The position numbers were made by a program, and so were the translations under genes. A stretch of DNA of 64,000 bases, taken from Guadua angustifolia. Lineage: Eukaryota; Streptophyta; Magnoliopsida; Poales; Poaceae. How positions within the stretch are numbered: position 1 is the stretch's first letter; the number at the start of each line of letters is the position of its first letter. Location: assembly GCA_036346375.1 (NCBI GenBank), contig CM070501.1, positions 56,771,326-56,835,325 of the forward strand. Reading direction: 5' to 3'. The notes below the pieces were generated by a model. That model ran no database searches. It saw nothing but the letters and a program-made list of their open reading frames with translations, and was not told the origin of the DNA. This document shows, one piece after another, positions 49,997-61,266 of the stretch.

Positions 49997-51837
49997 CTAG
50001 TCCCTTACTTGCCTTGTAGGACTTTTGAAGTCCATCTTCAAGCAATCCTTGAGCTTCTCATTCTCATATGCTAATACTTGCAATGTCTCAAGGTTAGTGG
50101 CACAAACATTAACATCTATATTGAAGCATCTAGCACAACCATTGCTAGTAGAGGTAAGAAGAATTAGAACTAATGGATGAAGTAATCGGAGGGCTATTTT
50201 TGAGATCAACAAGCTTCAACTCTAGAGCCTTGCAAGCGTCTTTCGACTTTGCAAGTTCCTCTTCGAGTGAAGCGTAGGTGATCTCAAGACTAGTCACCTC
50301 GGATTTGGTTACTTTTAAGTTCTTAACCAATTCCTCATTCTTCTCTTTTTCAAAAGATAAGCTCTTCTCTAGCTCACGGTTTTTCTCCTTTTCGAGGATG
50401 AGTAAATCCTCTTGAGCCTCGAGAATAGCTTCCTTTTGTTCTACAACTTCCTCCAATTTTTCAATATCTTTTAAGAGCAAATTCAACTTATGAATATCAA
50501 TATTTTTCACAGACTTAAGCACGGTGTTAATGTCATCATCATCACTATCGCTATCGTGCTCATCTAGACATTCATTAGTAATGGAGGAGTGCAATCTTTT
50601 GATGATACCTTATGCCCTTTGCCATAAGGCACATTGGAGCGTTATCGTCGTCATCGCTCAAGTTGTCGAAGAGGCTCTTCGACGTTGTTGAAGTGGTAGG
50701 CACCTGCGATGGCGATGGAGGCAATTCCTCCTTCCTCGTCGGAGTTGGACTCGAGTCGGTCGGAGTTGGTCGGTGTCGGAGTTCCATTCCTTTCCAATGT
50801 AAGCACGACCCTTGCCTTTGTACTTCTTGCCCTTCTCCGTCTCCTTGTCCTTGCCTCGATACTTGTCTTTCTTGTGCGGCTTCTCATCTTTGCCTTCCTT
50901 ATCACGGACACTTTCGGCAATGAAATGACCGGTTCGCCGCATTCATAACATCTTCTTGTGGAATGTCTCCCTTTGATTTTCTTCCATATTTCTTTGAATG
51001 ACCTCCTTGTTTGAAATTTTTCTTCTTGAAGAACTTGTTGAACCTTCGCACAAATAGGGCCATATCCTCATTTGTCAATGGACCACTAGACTCTTCATCC
51101 TCACTTGTGCTTTCTTCGACTTGGCGACAACTTTGGCGGCCTTGAGGGCAATACCTTTCTTCTTGCGGGCTTGAGTTCTTCAACAACTTCACTTCCTTCA
51201 CCATCATCTCGTCCATCATGGTAGGCCAATGACATCGTGAGGTGTCAAAGTGTCGAGTTGGGCGGTCTCGGATCAATTGAACAAGGTTGCGGTTGGTAGG
51301 AGTGATTACGGAGAATGATCTTCACCACGGCCTTGTCGAAAGATCGGTGCACCCAAGACCTTTTGCACGATTCTGAGCACCATCAGACGGTCAAACATCT
51401 TAGTGTATGATTCACCATCTTCGGGGTGAATCGGCAGCTCACCAATAATGAGCTCTATCTTGGATTCTCGGACGCTTGACACTCCTTCATGGTGACTAGA
51501 GTCTATCCCAAATAGCCTTTGCTTCCTCGAGTCCATCGACTCGGTTGGTCGGAATCACTCGAGGCGTTGAATAAGGCATTGTTGCCAAGTCATTGAAGTG
51601 TTGATCTTTATCTTCTTCGGGAGTGAGGTTCTCGGGATCGTTAGGTTTGAAATCTGTTTGCACAATCTTCCAAATAGGCGGGTGAAGTGATCTCAAGTGC
51701 ATCTTCATCTTATGTTTCCATGCCGCATAGTGAGTCTTGCCGTCGAAATGAGGCGCTTTCGGCGGAGAACGCGGAGACATATGAGGAAGAGCTTGAGACA
51801 GAGGAACAATAATCATATGGAATTGTAACCCCAACAC
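49997..51837 (-). pseudogene. Gag of SIRE-like element with coiled-coil tail
   Basis: Minus-strand pieces: PHFDGKTHYAAWKHKMKMHL near 51720 (Gag N-terminus); ESYTKMFDRL (51410); GPLTNEDMALFVRRFNKFFK (51070); a broken CCHC knuckle ending GHFIAE (50920-50940); a lysine-rich tract; and a long glutamate/lysine heptad region (50145-50594; for example LEKEKNRELEKSLSFEKEKN) predicted to be coiled coil. Long Gag with such a tail is typical of SIRE/Maximus. At least five frame breaks. Confidence 0.8.
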
Positions 51838-51941
51838 GGTGTCCTTATCTTGGTCATGGACTTGATGTTCTTATCTCTGTTTGCGACATATTGATTCTCC
51901 AGCGGTTAAGCCAAACTAAGGAGATTTGGCTCGATACCAAT

Positions 51942-53333
51942 TGAAAGGACCGATATATAGCCTAGAGGGGGTGAATAGGCGTAATTAAAATTTGCAATTA
52001 AATAAAATCACGAGGGCCAAAATCCGGTGTGTCAGGACTTAATGTCCGGATAGTCAGAGTAAATGTCCGGATAGTCCGGAGTAAATATCCGGAGTGTCCG
52101 GACAGGTGACCTCGAAATGAGAATTTTAAATCCTTGCAAATTTTCAACAATCTAGCTGAATACAAAGGTTCTAAATGATCTCAGGTACCTTTGAAAAATA
52201 TAGATCTAAAGCCAACCACTGAGATAAAGTAGATCGGGGCACCACAAGTTCCAACACCAATACCAAAACCTAGCTCAAGCAAATGAAGAACACAAGACAA
52301 AGATTTTTTACCGAAGTTCGGATTCTTGAAGGGAATCCTACGTCTCCGTTGAGGAGGCACAAAGCCCGGGTCCCTCTTGACCTCTTTCCTCCCGGTGTTG
52401 CACAAAGCACTCGCCGGTTCTTCACTTCTTGCCTCTTCCCTTTTTTGGAGGCGAGGCTCGCCTTCTAAGCAGCCGGGGCTCTCCACACGAAGTCTTGGAG
52501 GCTCCGGTGACTCCTGCCGTCTAGGAGCCCTTCAAACTCCAAGAGTAACAAATCGCCGCTAAATCGACTTGGAGAATGAAACTAGTGCTCAAGAATCAAA
52601 CATGCAAGCTCAAAGCACTTGAATCCCTTCTTTCTCCCCAAAGAAGCAACTCAAATCGAAGATTTTAGTGGGAGAAAGAAGCTAGGGCTTGAGAGAGTGT
52701 GAGAGAGCTTTAGACTTGAATCTTGCAATGAATGAGGTTAGTAGCGGTTAGAAATGGAGTGAGGGTTTTTATAGAGTTCCCAAAATCCAACAGTTACCTT
52801 TGTTACTGCATAAAGTCCGAATTGTCTGGACATTATCTTCGGATACTCAGGACAATTTCCCGAGTGTCAGGACTAAATGTCCGGATACTCGGACTTACGA
52901 GAAAAAACAGCAGGGACCCTAGCTCGAGTATGTCGGATTTAATCCCGGATACTCGGACATTCCAGTGTCCGGACTAAATGTCCGGATACTCGGACCGACC
53001 TCCTCGGCCAGAGTATCCTTTTAGAGAGAATGCATGATTTTGAAATTCTTTTGAGATGCAATTTTCATCCTATGAGCACAAGCATATCCTAGAAGCGATT
53101 TTCCGTCGTATCCCCTTAATAGTACGGCTATCCTTAGACTCAATAAAATGAAAGATTTACAACTGAAGTCTTGATGCGCCTTTTCAAATTAAAAAGTGGT
53201 GGGGATCTCCAATCGCCTTTCCAACGATGATATCTTCTTGATCGCTGCATAGAATCTCACTTGCACCGTTAGCATACGTAATTGTGTTGTCATAAATCAC
53301 CAAAACACTTTGAGGGGCCTAGATGCACTTTCA
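51942..53333 (-). repeat. 5' LTR of SIRE-like element
   Basis: 1392 bp, adjacent to the primer binding site and followed on the plus strand by target duplication ctcaa. TCCGGA clusters lie at 52025-52115 and 52815-52998, at positions equivalent to the other LTR. Confidence 0.92.
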
Positions 53334-53418
53334 CTCAATATATCTTCATGTTATTAATCTCAACATAATCTTAATGTAATCAAACTTTTTTATCATTGTA
53401 TTCCAAAAATATATATAG

Positions 53419-53472
53419 ACCAACAGCGATGAGGAAACTCGATCTAGACAACACAGATCAAACGGACTTTGA
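53419..53472 (+). pseudogene. Likely last visible exon of the Helitron RPA-like gene
   Basis: It begins after ATATATAG and ends GAAAG|GTATT. Joined in phase to the exon ending at 42090 it reads PTAMRKLDLDNTDQTDFE. The intron between them hosts the whole SIRE-like element, so splicing over more than 11 kb would be needed. Confidence 0.5.
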
Positions 53473-54181
53473 AAGGTATTTTCTCATGCTTTCAATCTCT
53501 CTGATCATTAGTGTGGAGATCGCCATTTACTGAATCAACTAATCCAACTTATTTTTCTATTACAGAGATAAACCTTGAATATACTAATCCAGCTTATTTT
53601 TCCTATTCAAGAATAAAGCTTTGAGCAGGTGGCCACATTGGATAGCGGTGTTATGCAAGTGTTCCACCGCTCGAGCCCATCCCATTACCTAGCGCTATCT
53701 GTGTTTCCTACATACATGATGCAATATTTCATTATATATATAAACTATCTTTGTTGCATCCTCGTGGTGATCTACTCACTATAAAGATCGTAACTTATGT
53801 AAGGCCATAAAACCATATGCCAAGACTGCTACCTATGAAAGTTGTAATTTACCTACCAACGTATGATGATGCCTATGCAAGTTCTATCGTATATTGCGCC
53901 ATGCTTTCTTATTAGTATTACAGTCTAAACACCGTCGGTACCCCTCGCATTATAGTGATACATCATATATTTTCAAACCCTATCGTCTATTCTTTACATT
54001 AACGGTATAACACTTATATACCAACTTCGTATCGTCCAACGCAAGGTAATTTGTAGACCATCTAATATGAACAGCACGCTCCTATTAGTTTTCCTCATAC
54101 TTCCGCTGACACATACCAAGTTACCGTGACCCATATTAAACAATTTACAAACCACAGACAAACATTCGATATACTACAACC

Positions 54182-54211
54182 GGGCGCTGCGTAGCGCGCC
54201 TCACCACCTAG
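54182..54211 (+). other. Helitron 3' terminal hairpin and CTAG end
   Basis: The stem GCGCT / AGCGC closes over a GCGT loop, with extra G:C pairing outside. CTAG follows eight bases after the hairpin and the next base is T, as at plant Helitron 3' ends. Confidence 0.8.
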
Positions 54212-54927
54212 TACGAACAAAAACATCCAACAACGGAAGCTAAGATGAACCTAGACCGCTTGATAGCAAATATGTGAATTCTTTATTGTACTAGTCTCAT
54301 CATCAGTTTTTACTACAATTTAGCCCAATTATGCTTTAAAAATACAAACTTGCCTGTGTGAACACGAAAGACCTAACGGATGACGCATGTCACCTATCGT
54401 GGTAGGAAAGCTCGGAAGCGAGTAGCAAGTACGGTAGCACAAGAGAGCATTAGAGGCGTATGGGGTGGTGGCGCTACCATACTCCTGGAGCGAAGAAATA
54501 AGGTACCGCTCTAGAGGAGCTCAGATGCGCATCATATCAATGCCAGGGAGAGCACGGGCAGGGCAAGTAGCGCAGGTGCGCGCGACAAGCAGTGCGGTGC
54601 GGGAGACCTTCCTACAGAGTTAAGGTAGAGTGGAAGGCATCCTCCGCGGTCTCCGGACGGGGAAGCATATCCTCCCACGCTCATACGAGCTACCACAAAG
54701 CTAAGCAAATTCCGTGTTCCTCGGGGTGGCAAGGAAAGGATCATTTTACAAAAACATATGTCGAAGGGCTATATTTAAAAAAACAATGCGCAGATGGATA
54801 GATATGCATAGTGTACCAAATATGTCGACCTTCCTACGTCGAAAATTTAGTACGAGATACCCGTAAAACAATCTCACATAGAAGGTGATAAAGTGAAAGA
54901 AGACAATCATAGTGGTGAAGCCTCCAT
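54212..54927. other. Intergenic, nothing recognised
   Basis: Short unrelated open frames only. No repeat structure identified. Confidence 0.4.
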
Positions 54928-55425
54928 TAGGGCTGGATATCGAGCCAACTCGACTCGACTCGACTTGACTCGTTAAACTCATTAAGATAACGAGCCAACT
55001 CGACTCGACTCGTTTTCTTAACGAGCTGAAAACTCAACTCGGCTCGACTCGTTAAAAACTCAAGTTGGCTCGAGTTAGCTCGTTATGATGCTTGTCGGTG
55101 AATGAGAGGAGCACAGTGGCGACAAAGGTGTCGAAAACAAGGGCGAGGGTGGAGGTGCAGCCAAGCTAGGAATTGGGGAATTGCGAATGTGAAGTGGGGA
55201 AAAAGAATAGGATCTGAAGGTTGAAGGAACGGGGTTAGGGTAACAGACTTATAGTGTTTTTTTCCCTGACTAGTTAAACTCGTTAGCTCTCTCGTTTAAC
55301 TCGTTACCTTAACGAGTTCAAAACCCAACTCGACTCGACTCGTTAAGGAATGAGTCCGAGTTCAGTCGAGTCGAGTTTTCGAGTACTCATTAAACTTGCG
55401 AGTCTCGAGTTTTTTTTCACCCCTA
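54928..55425. mobile_element. hAT-like non-autonomous element rich in CGAGTCGAGT motifs
   Basis: It starts TAGGGCTGGATATCGAG and ends TTTTCACCCCTA, so the ends are similar to the TAGGGGTGAAA repeats of the element at 55973. The interior is dominated by CGACTCGACTCG and GTTAAACTCGTTA motifs in both orientations. I could not find an 8-bp target duplication, so edges are provisional. Confidence 0.5.
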
Positions 55426-55972
55426 TTTCTAGCTGCATTAGTTTTCTACAAGAATAGTTTCTTATACAAGATATCACTTCAATCTCTTTCATCAATAAAT
55501 AACTTGCCAACTCAGCATAGTGCCTATGTAGCATAGTAATTAATGTCTAAGACATCATCTAAGAAACTCCATTGGGAATGCCCTTAGAACGACGATCTGA
55601 TGTTCCGACCAGGGTTTATAGTAGCATGATTTTTTTCAGAAATCAACTTAGAGTCGGTAGGATCCAAAACCTTTGCGTAGTTGAACGACTTGAATTCGAC
55701 AGCAAAACAATGGTGAAAAAACAAAAACCAACCGATTTATTTGATTTTCGACACACTCAGAACCAGTTTCGATTTTTAATTGTTTTACATTGAAAATTAG
55801 CACACTCAAAAAATTAAAGAAAAAATTAAGGATTTTTTTTAAAAAATAAAATCTAAATAAATCCTAATTAACCTATAAAATACATCAGAGAAACTTCATC
55901 AATTTTTGAATTCATTTAGTGCTTTTGGAAAATAAAAAATAACAATTAATGAAAGAGAACAGACACTATCAC
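55426..55972. other. AT-rich spacer
   Basis: AT-rich, with one copy of a degenerate repeat (AATAACAATTAATGAAAG near 55940) that recurs at 56994. No gene seen. Confidence 0.4.
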
Positions 55973-56703
55973 TAGGGGTGAAACCAAGATTGGATCTGGG
56001 CGGATATTGCTCGTCCGTATCCTAACCCATATTTTTTTCCGGATTGGTCGGATACGGATGTCGGATCTGGATCACGAATTGATTATTCGGGATTCGGATC
56101 TGGAGCGGATCTGACAGATTCAGTCGGGATCGGATATCATAATTGGATAGTAGTATAGTACATAATTGTGTACGTAAAAGAACGAATGAAGCATTAACCT
56201 TACAACATTAGCTTCAAGTCATAATTATTTCAACGTAGGATAGTAGTATAGTTAGAGGTGCAATTTAGTGACTCAACTAATTCCAATAATTTGAATAGAA
56301 AAGAAGTTTATCAAATAAGTTAAACAAATTAATTTAGGTAAAAGCATTATGTCATCACTCTATTTGTTTGTTGAAGTTCACGCTTAATAACAAAGTAGTG
56401 TTTTTTAGTGCCAGCATCAAACAACTATTCTATCTATCCAATAATGAACCAAATTAATGGAAGAATAACTGATTTTATCTGGATATCGGGTCGGATATTT
56501 ACCGGATATCGGATCGGATATTGCTTTTCCCATATCCTAACCCATATTACATGAGATTTTTCGGATACGGATCGGATATTGCTCTTCCCATATCCTAACC
56601 CATATTACATCGGATTTTCCAGATACGGATACGGATAACATCGGTACGGATTTTAAACGGATTCGGGATCGGGCGGATATTTCCTGTCCTGTTTTCACCC
56701 CTA
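55973..56703. mobile_element. hAT non-autonomous element with perfect 8-bp target duplication
   Basis: 731 bp, starting TAGGGGTGAAAC and ending TTTTCACCCCTA. It is flanked by actatcac at 55965-55972 and 56704-56711. The interior repeats GGATATCGGATCGGATATTG and CCCATATCCTAACCCATATT modules several times and has no coding capacity. The identical duplication points to a fairly recent insertion. Confidence 0.88.
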
Positions 56704-56711
56704 ACTATCAC

Positions 56712-57468
56712 ATTTTTATAAGAAAATTACAAACTTGATCATGCTCTAAAAGTTTAATGGTAAAGAGCTGCTTCCATGCTTTCCTTTTGACAGTTGCACA
56801 AATATTAAAGTATTAATGAATGATAGATGGTGATTACTTACCTCTTTATTTGTTTTAAGATTTGTAAATTTCTATTGGAAGAAAAAGTACCGAAGCACTG
56901 CTCTTAATAGTATCGTAAACAATGCTCAAGGATCATATAGTAAAATTAACATAAATATTATATACTTCATTTAATGCCCGTAGAGAATTAAAAATAACAA
57001 TTAATGAAAGGAATAAATACACTATCAATTTTTGGTAAAAATTTACAAGCCCGATCATACTATGAAATTTTAATAGTATCATAAACAGTGCTCTAGAAAT
57101 ATTAGCCTTCGTTTAATACCCTTAGAAAATAAAAAAAAACAGAATAGTATATATAAAGATTGTAGCAATGTTAGAATTTTAAAAAAATCCACAAATTTGA
57201 TCATTATCTGGATATTTTACATCATCATTAGCATTGCGTCAGAACCTGACACAAAATTTTTAAATAACTTGGATAAGTTTTTTTCCAAATTTATTGATTT
57301 TTTTAATTTAAATTAGATCAGTTTACTGATCAATTTCAAATATCGAACAGACTTAATACGCTCGAAAACCACTTTTTGTCGATTTTTCAATTCCCGGTGC
57401 CGACTGACCACCTAGTAGGCTAGCCATGACTTAATGGCAAGAGATTAGAGGTGTTAAACGTAAAAAAA
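56712..57468. other. AT-rich spacer with degenerate repeats
   Basis: It contains diverged copies of a module (AACAATTAATGAAAG near 56996, and CCCTTAGAAAATAAAAA near 57118) also present at 55940. No gene seen. Confidence 0.4.
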
Positions 57469-58298
57469 GAGAAAATTATTTATTTGCCACTAAAAGTTGG
57501 CCGGTTCCCCACAATGCCATCGCGAAAATGCTGTTCTCTGCATTGCCATCCGATCTCAAATTGCCTTTCCATTTTGCCATTGCCGTCAAATTGACTATGA
57601 AGCCACCGTTAGTTGACACGCGAAAAGACCAAATTGCCCTCCTTTTGAGTGTGCTGCCCTATTTAAATTTATCAAATGTGCTTAGAATTTTATGAAAATT
57701 TTTGGAGATGATCTTAAGAGAGTACTAACCTTTCTGTAAAAATTTGAGAGCATGAACAGCTCTGTGATTTTCTGGAAAAATCTTTTAGCGATTCTATCTT
57801 AATAAAAGATTTGCCCATCTTCATCCTCATTTAAATCTATCAAATGTGCTTAGAATTTTATGAAAAATTTTGGAGATGATCTTAAGATAGTACTAACATT
57901 TCTGTAAAAATTTGAGAGCATGAGCAGCTCTGTGATTTTCTGGAAAAATCTTTTTAGCGATTCTATCTTAATGAAAGAATCTAAATTTTGATTTTTCAGA
58001 AGCACGAAATAAATTCAAAAATTTATGAAATTTTTTGGAGTGGTTTCTTGGGTTATTTAGAACTTAAATAAAATATTTCTAGGCTTTTAAATGTTTTGAA
58101 TTCATTTCGCCGTCCAAGTTAGCATCTGGGGCAACTTGGTCTTTTCGCGTGCAAAGACAAGCGGGGTTCACAATTAACCGGGCGGCGATGGCAAAATGAG
58201 AAGGCAATTTGAGATCGGATGGCAATGCAGGAAGAGAATCTTCGCGATGATATTTTGCGGAACCGACCAACTCTCAGTAGCAAATAAACAATTTTCTC
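57469..58298. mobile_element. Mutator-like non-autonomous element with long terminal inverted repeats
   Basis: The ends are inverted copies over roughly 125 bp, each beginning GAGAAAATT(A/G)TTTATTTGC and including the block GCATTGCCATCCGATCTCAA. A-rich direct repeats (GTAAAAAAA and AAAAAAAAG) flank it and could be a decayed 9-bp duplication. The inner part has a 168-bp tandem duplication (57661 and 57829). No transposase or captured gene seen. Confidence 0.72.
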
Positions 58299-60516
58299 AA
58301 AAAAAAGTGAAATAGAGGCTGGTGAAAAAACAACTGTCTAGCATAGTCTCTAAAATATAACTTTAACACCAATTAAATTAATATGTTTATAAAACCTAAA
58401 AATTATAATATCATAAAATTATTTTTTAAGACAAATCTACTCATATAATTTATATATATATATATAACTTTAATATTTTTAAATATTTATAATTAAAGTT
58501 TTAAAAATTTACCCACATCAATACCAAAACGACAACTATTGTTGCTGAACAGAGTAATAATTAGGGTCAATTATGGTTGCATGGATCGATGAGCCTGCAC
58601 AAAAGCACAATTGTCCTCCCTAGAACTTCCTGGTTGGATTTGCCCCTCCTTTGCATGTTATTTACTCTACTGCCCTCGTAGTCTTTTCTGGTAATCCAGT
58701 TCCCAACTCCTGTCCTGCCTCTGTTGTCTGTCGTTGCTAGGCACTTGTTTTTTCCCCCCTTAGGTTTGCACTTTGCACAAACTAAAATAGTTGTTTAAAA
58801 CAAGGTAAAATATCTTAGGAGTTCACAATGTGTCTATTTCCAAGTCTCAGCAAGCAACTGAAAGGTGATAGAATTTAATCTCAGAAAAATAATAGACAAG
58901 TCTACCTATTTTTCCCAGTTAGTCGTGTGTTAGAGTTAACTTAGCTGTGTCTAGCATACTGAACTAACAAACTCAAATTTGGCTTTACTTCCCATGCTCA
59001 GATATGTACTTTGTATTGGGTAATAACGCGGTCTCTTCTTGCGTAATGTTGACCATCAATTTTTTAAATACGCAAAAATTATATAATGTATTATATTATC
59101 AACATAGCTTTTATAACAAATATAGTAGTTAACTAGTGGTTAAAACAAGAAAAAATGTACCACATGTAGTCTAAAGTCTAAACGTCATGAGCTAAGAAAT
59201 TGATGCAATGGACCAAGCGCTGGTACAAGAAAGTGCGGGATAAATCACTACTATGACTAATTATGTTAATCTTGGACATCAAACTAAACCAATTCGAAGT
59301 TCTAATCCCTCTGTTCCTCAATAGTGGTTCACATAGTCTCTGATACTCGTATTTGTCTATTGTTCCTTTTTTTTAATCATATGCACGACATGCATAAAAG
59401 TAGTAATATCATTTTTCATATAATATATCTAAATTTTTATGTACATTAGGCACTAGCAGTAAATGTTTTTAAAAGTTCGAGTATTTCAAAAACGGCCGTG
59501 TTTGGATTGTAGTCATACTTTACCGTGCTTAATTTAGCAAATTTGACATTTTTTTAATAATCAGTTGGTTTGCAACTCAGCTTACTTGCTTAAGGTAGCC
59601 ATATATCTCTGTCACAATGAAAGGGGGTTTTTTATTGTCCTTACAGTTACAGGACTGCAATTTAAGCCAATGTTGATTGACGGAGAGAATGAGCGTTCAC
59701 TACAGTGTCAAAATTATTCAGTACTTTTGAGCAGTATTTTCGAAAGAGCTGTTCCATCACCTTTTGATTTAATGGTTCATATACAATTGATAAAGTTGCA
59801 ATTACAACCGGAGAGCGTTAGATCTAAGTTCCTGTCACAATCTATATCTAACTTTTGGGAAACAAATTGGGAGATCGACTAGGTGCGTACATCCCCACAT
59901 CTCTATCTAGTACACCATAGTGAGTAACATCTCTCCAACAACATAAATCACTAGTTGCTTCGTGGTCCTGCATGTTGTGTGAAAAGAAGAGAGAAAAAAA
60001 AATTTAAACCTAAAAAAAAAAAAAGTATTGATTTTCTTCTAAAAATTATAAAAATATTGCTGTAATTTTTAAAACTGTTCCTTAAAATTAAAATTTAATG
60101 CCAAGTGTCGGGATAGTTAGATTAAAAAATTAAAAAATCTTTTTTAAAAAGTATTTTCTAAAAAAAAGTATTGTAGAAACTATAGTGCTGACGCCACGTG
60201 GTGTGTGGCGCCAAGGCTTGCGTACATCTCGAAGAGTGTATGTATATACTCCAGTTAGATTATGGTGCATTTACTTGGAGTTAAAGAGAGCAGTTCCTAT
60301 TCTATATTTCTATTGGTGCCTTCCAATCCAAGAGTTGGTACGATCGTTTATTGCGTATTCACTTCCTGTTTGGGACGCGTGAAGGAGCTCCGTTGTTTAC
60401 GCGTTCAACATTACTCTGTCAGTATTCCGACTGGTATATTTATAATCGAGGAATTCTTCAGGACTTTCCTGCTTCAAATCTCACGTGAATCACTGAATCC
60501 GAAGAATTTTCAGGTC
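58299..60516. other. Intergenic, no supported gene
   Basis: A TA run near 58453-58466 and generally AT-rich sequence. The longest open frame (59565-59882, plus strand, 105 codons) matches no family I know and has no clear start context. Confidence 0.4.
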
Positions 60517-60519
60517 TAA

Positions 60520-60896
60520 GGCTCTGCTTGGAAGAATTTTCACAGTTTCTAGATAATACCATAGTTTTTAAGAATATCATGGTATTTTATATCATAAAAT
60601 ATTTGGTTAGCATGCCAAAAACTCTGTATTAAAAATTATGGTTTGGTAGATACCATGGTTTTTTTGGAGTATTTGAAACTCCACTCCAACCAAAAGTTTT
60701 CATGATTTTAACTAACTTCTTGCCTATTTCCATTCAAATACTATGGTTTGTGATGTTGCATCCAAACAGTTGGTGGTTCTAAGGAATACCATGGTTTCAA
60801 AGGGTTTGGTAAAACCGTGGTATTTATGATAAAATAATTGCAAATCATAGTATATCAAAACCATAGTTTTGAAAAATTATGCTTCCAAACAGGACA
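60520..60896. mobile_element. Tourist-like MITE
   Basis: 377 bp with inverted ends (GGCTCTGCTTGGAAGAATTT on the left; complement of GAAAAATTATGCTTCCAAAC on the right). TAA flanks both sides (60517-60519 and 60897-60899). The interior repeats ACCATGGTTTT-like palindromes. Non-coding. Confidence 0.8.
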
Positions 60897-61266
60897 TAAA
60901 AGTCGCTCCACAGCTGTCTATTGCTTTCCTTAGTCCCTGTTATGGATAATTTAAGGTCTAAAGATGTTTCTATGTTTTCCTTTTTTAAACTCATATAAAT
61001 ATTAAAACATAAGTGAAGGATAGTGTTTTTCTTTTTGAACTTGCACAAATATTAAATCATAAATCAAGAATAGAAGATGCTCTTTCATTTGCTTTAAGAT
61101 TTATACTTATATTGCGAGCGAAAGCATAAAAATACTTTTGTGCTGAAGTCTTATTTTGTAGCAAGGAATTATATTTGCGTAGGAGGAATCATACAGATTT
61201 GATCTGTTCGCCATGATAATGGGGAATAATCCGTTTTGGTATTGGAGTCGTAGCGTGCGAGAATAA

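Larger units (their letters stand above)
42109..53333 (-). mobile_element. SIRE/Maximus-like Ty1/copia retrotransposon, complete structure
   Basis: An 11.2-kb element on the minus strand with two LTRs (42109-43493 and 51942-53333) and target duplication ctcaa (42104-42108 and 53334-53338). It has a primer binding site (TGGTATCGAGC on the minus strand, 51929-51939) and a polypurine tract (43494-43508). Domains in minus-strand order: gag with coiled coil, protease, integrase, RT, RNase H, then an extra region (about 43780-45556) like the additional or env-like ORF of SIRE/Maximus elements. Every ORF is cut by many small indels. It lies in an intron of the Helitron RPA-like gene and is therefore younger than the Helitron insertion. 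Confidence 0.92.
36739..54211 (+). mobile_element. Helitron carrying an RPA70-like gene, interrupted by a copia element
   Basis: The 5' end reads A|TCTACTAATTATC at 36738/36739. The 3' end has a GC-rich hairpin (GGGCGCTGCGTAGCGCGCC, 54182-54200) followed eight bases later by CTAG (54208-54211) and then T. Together these are the Helitron hallmarks: TC start, 3' hairpin, CTRR end, insertion between A and T, no target duplication. Without the nested copia element (42109-53338 including one TSD) it is about 6.2 kb. The cargo is an RPA-like gene on the plus strand. I find no Rep or helicase domain, so it is probably non-autonomous. The 5' boundary is less certain than the 3' one. Confidence 0.68.

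Noticed and set aside
59490..59530. GGCCGTGTTTGGATTGTAG, resembling a MITE end
   Set aside because: I could not find a matching inverted end or target duplication within 500 bp.
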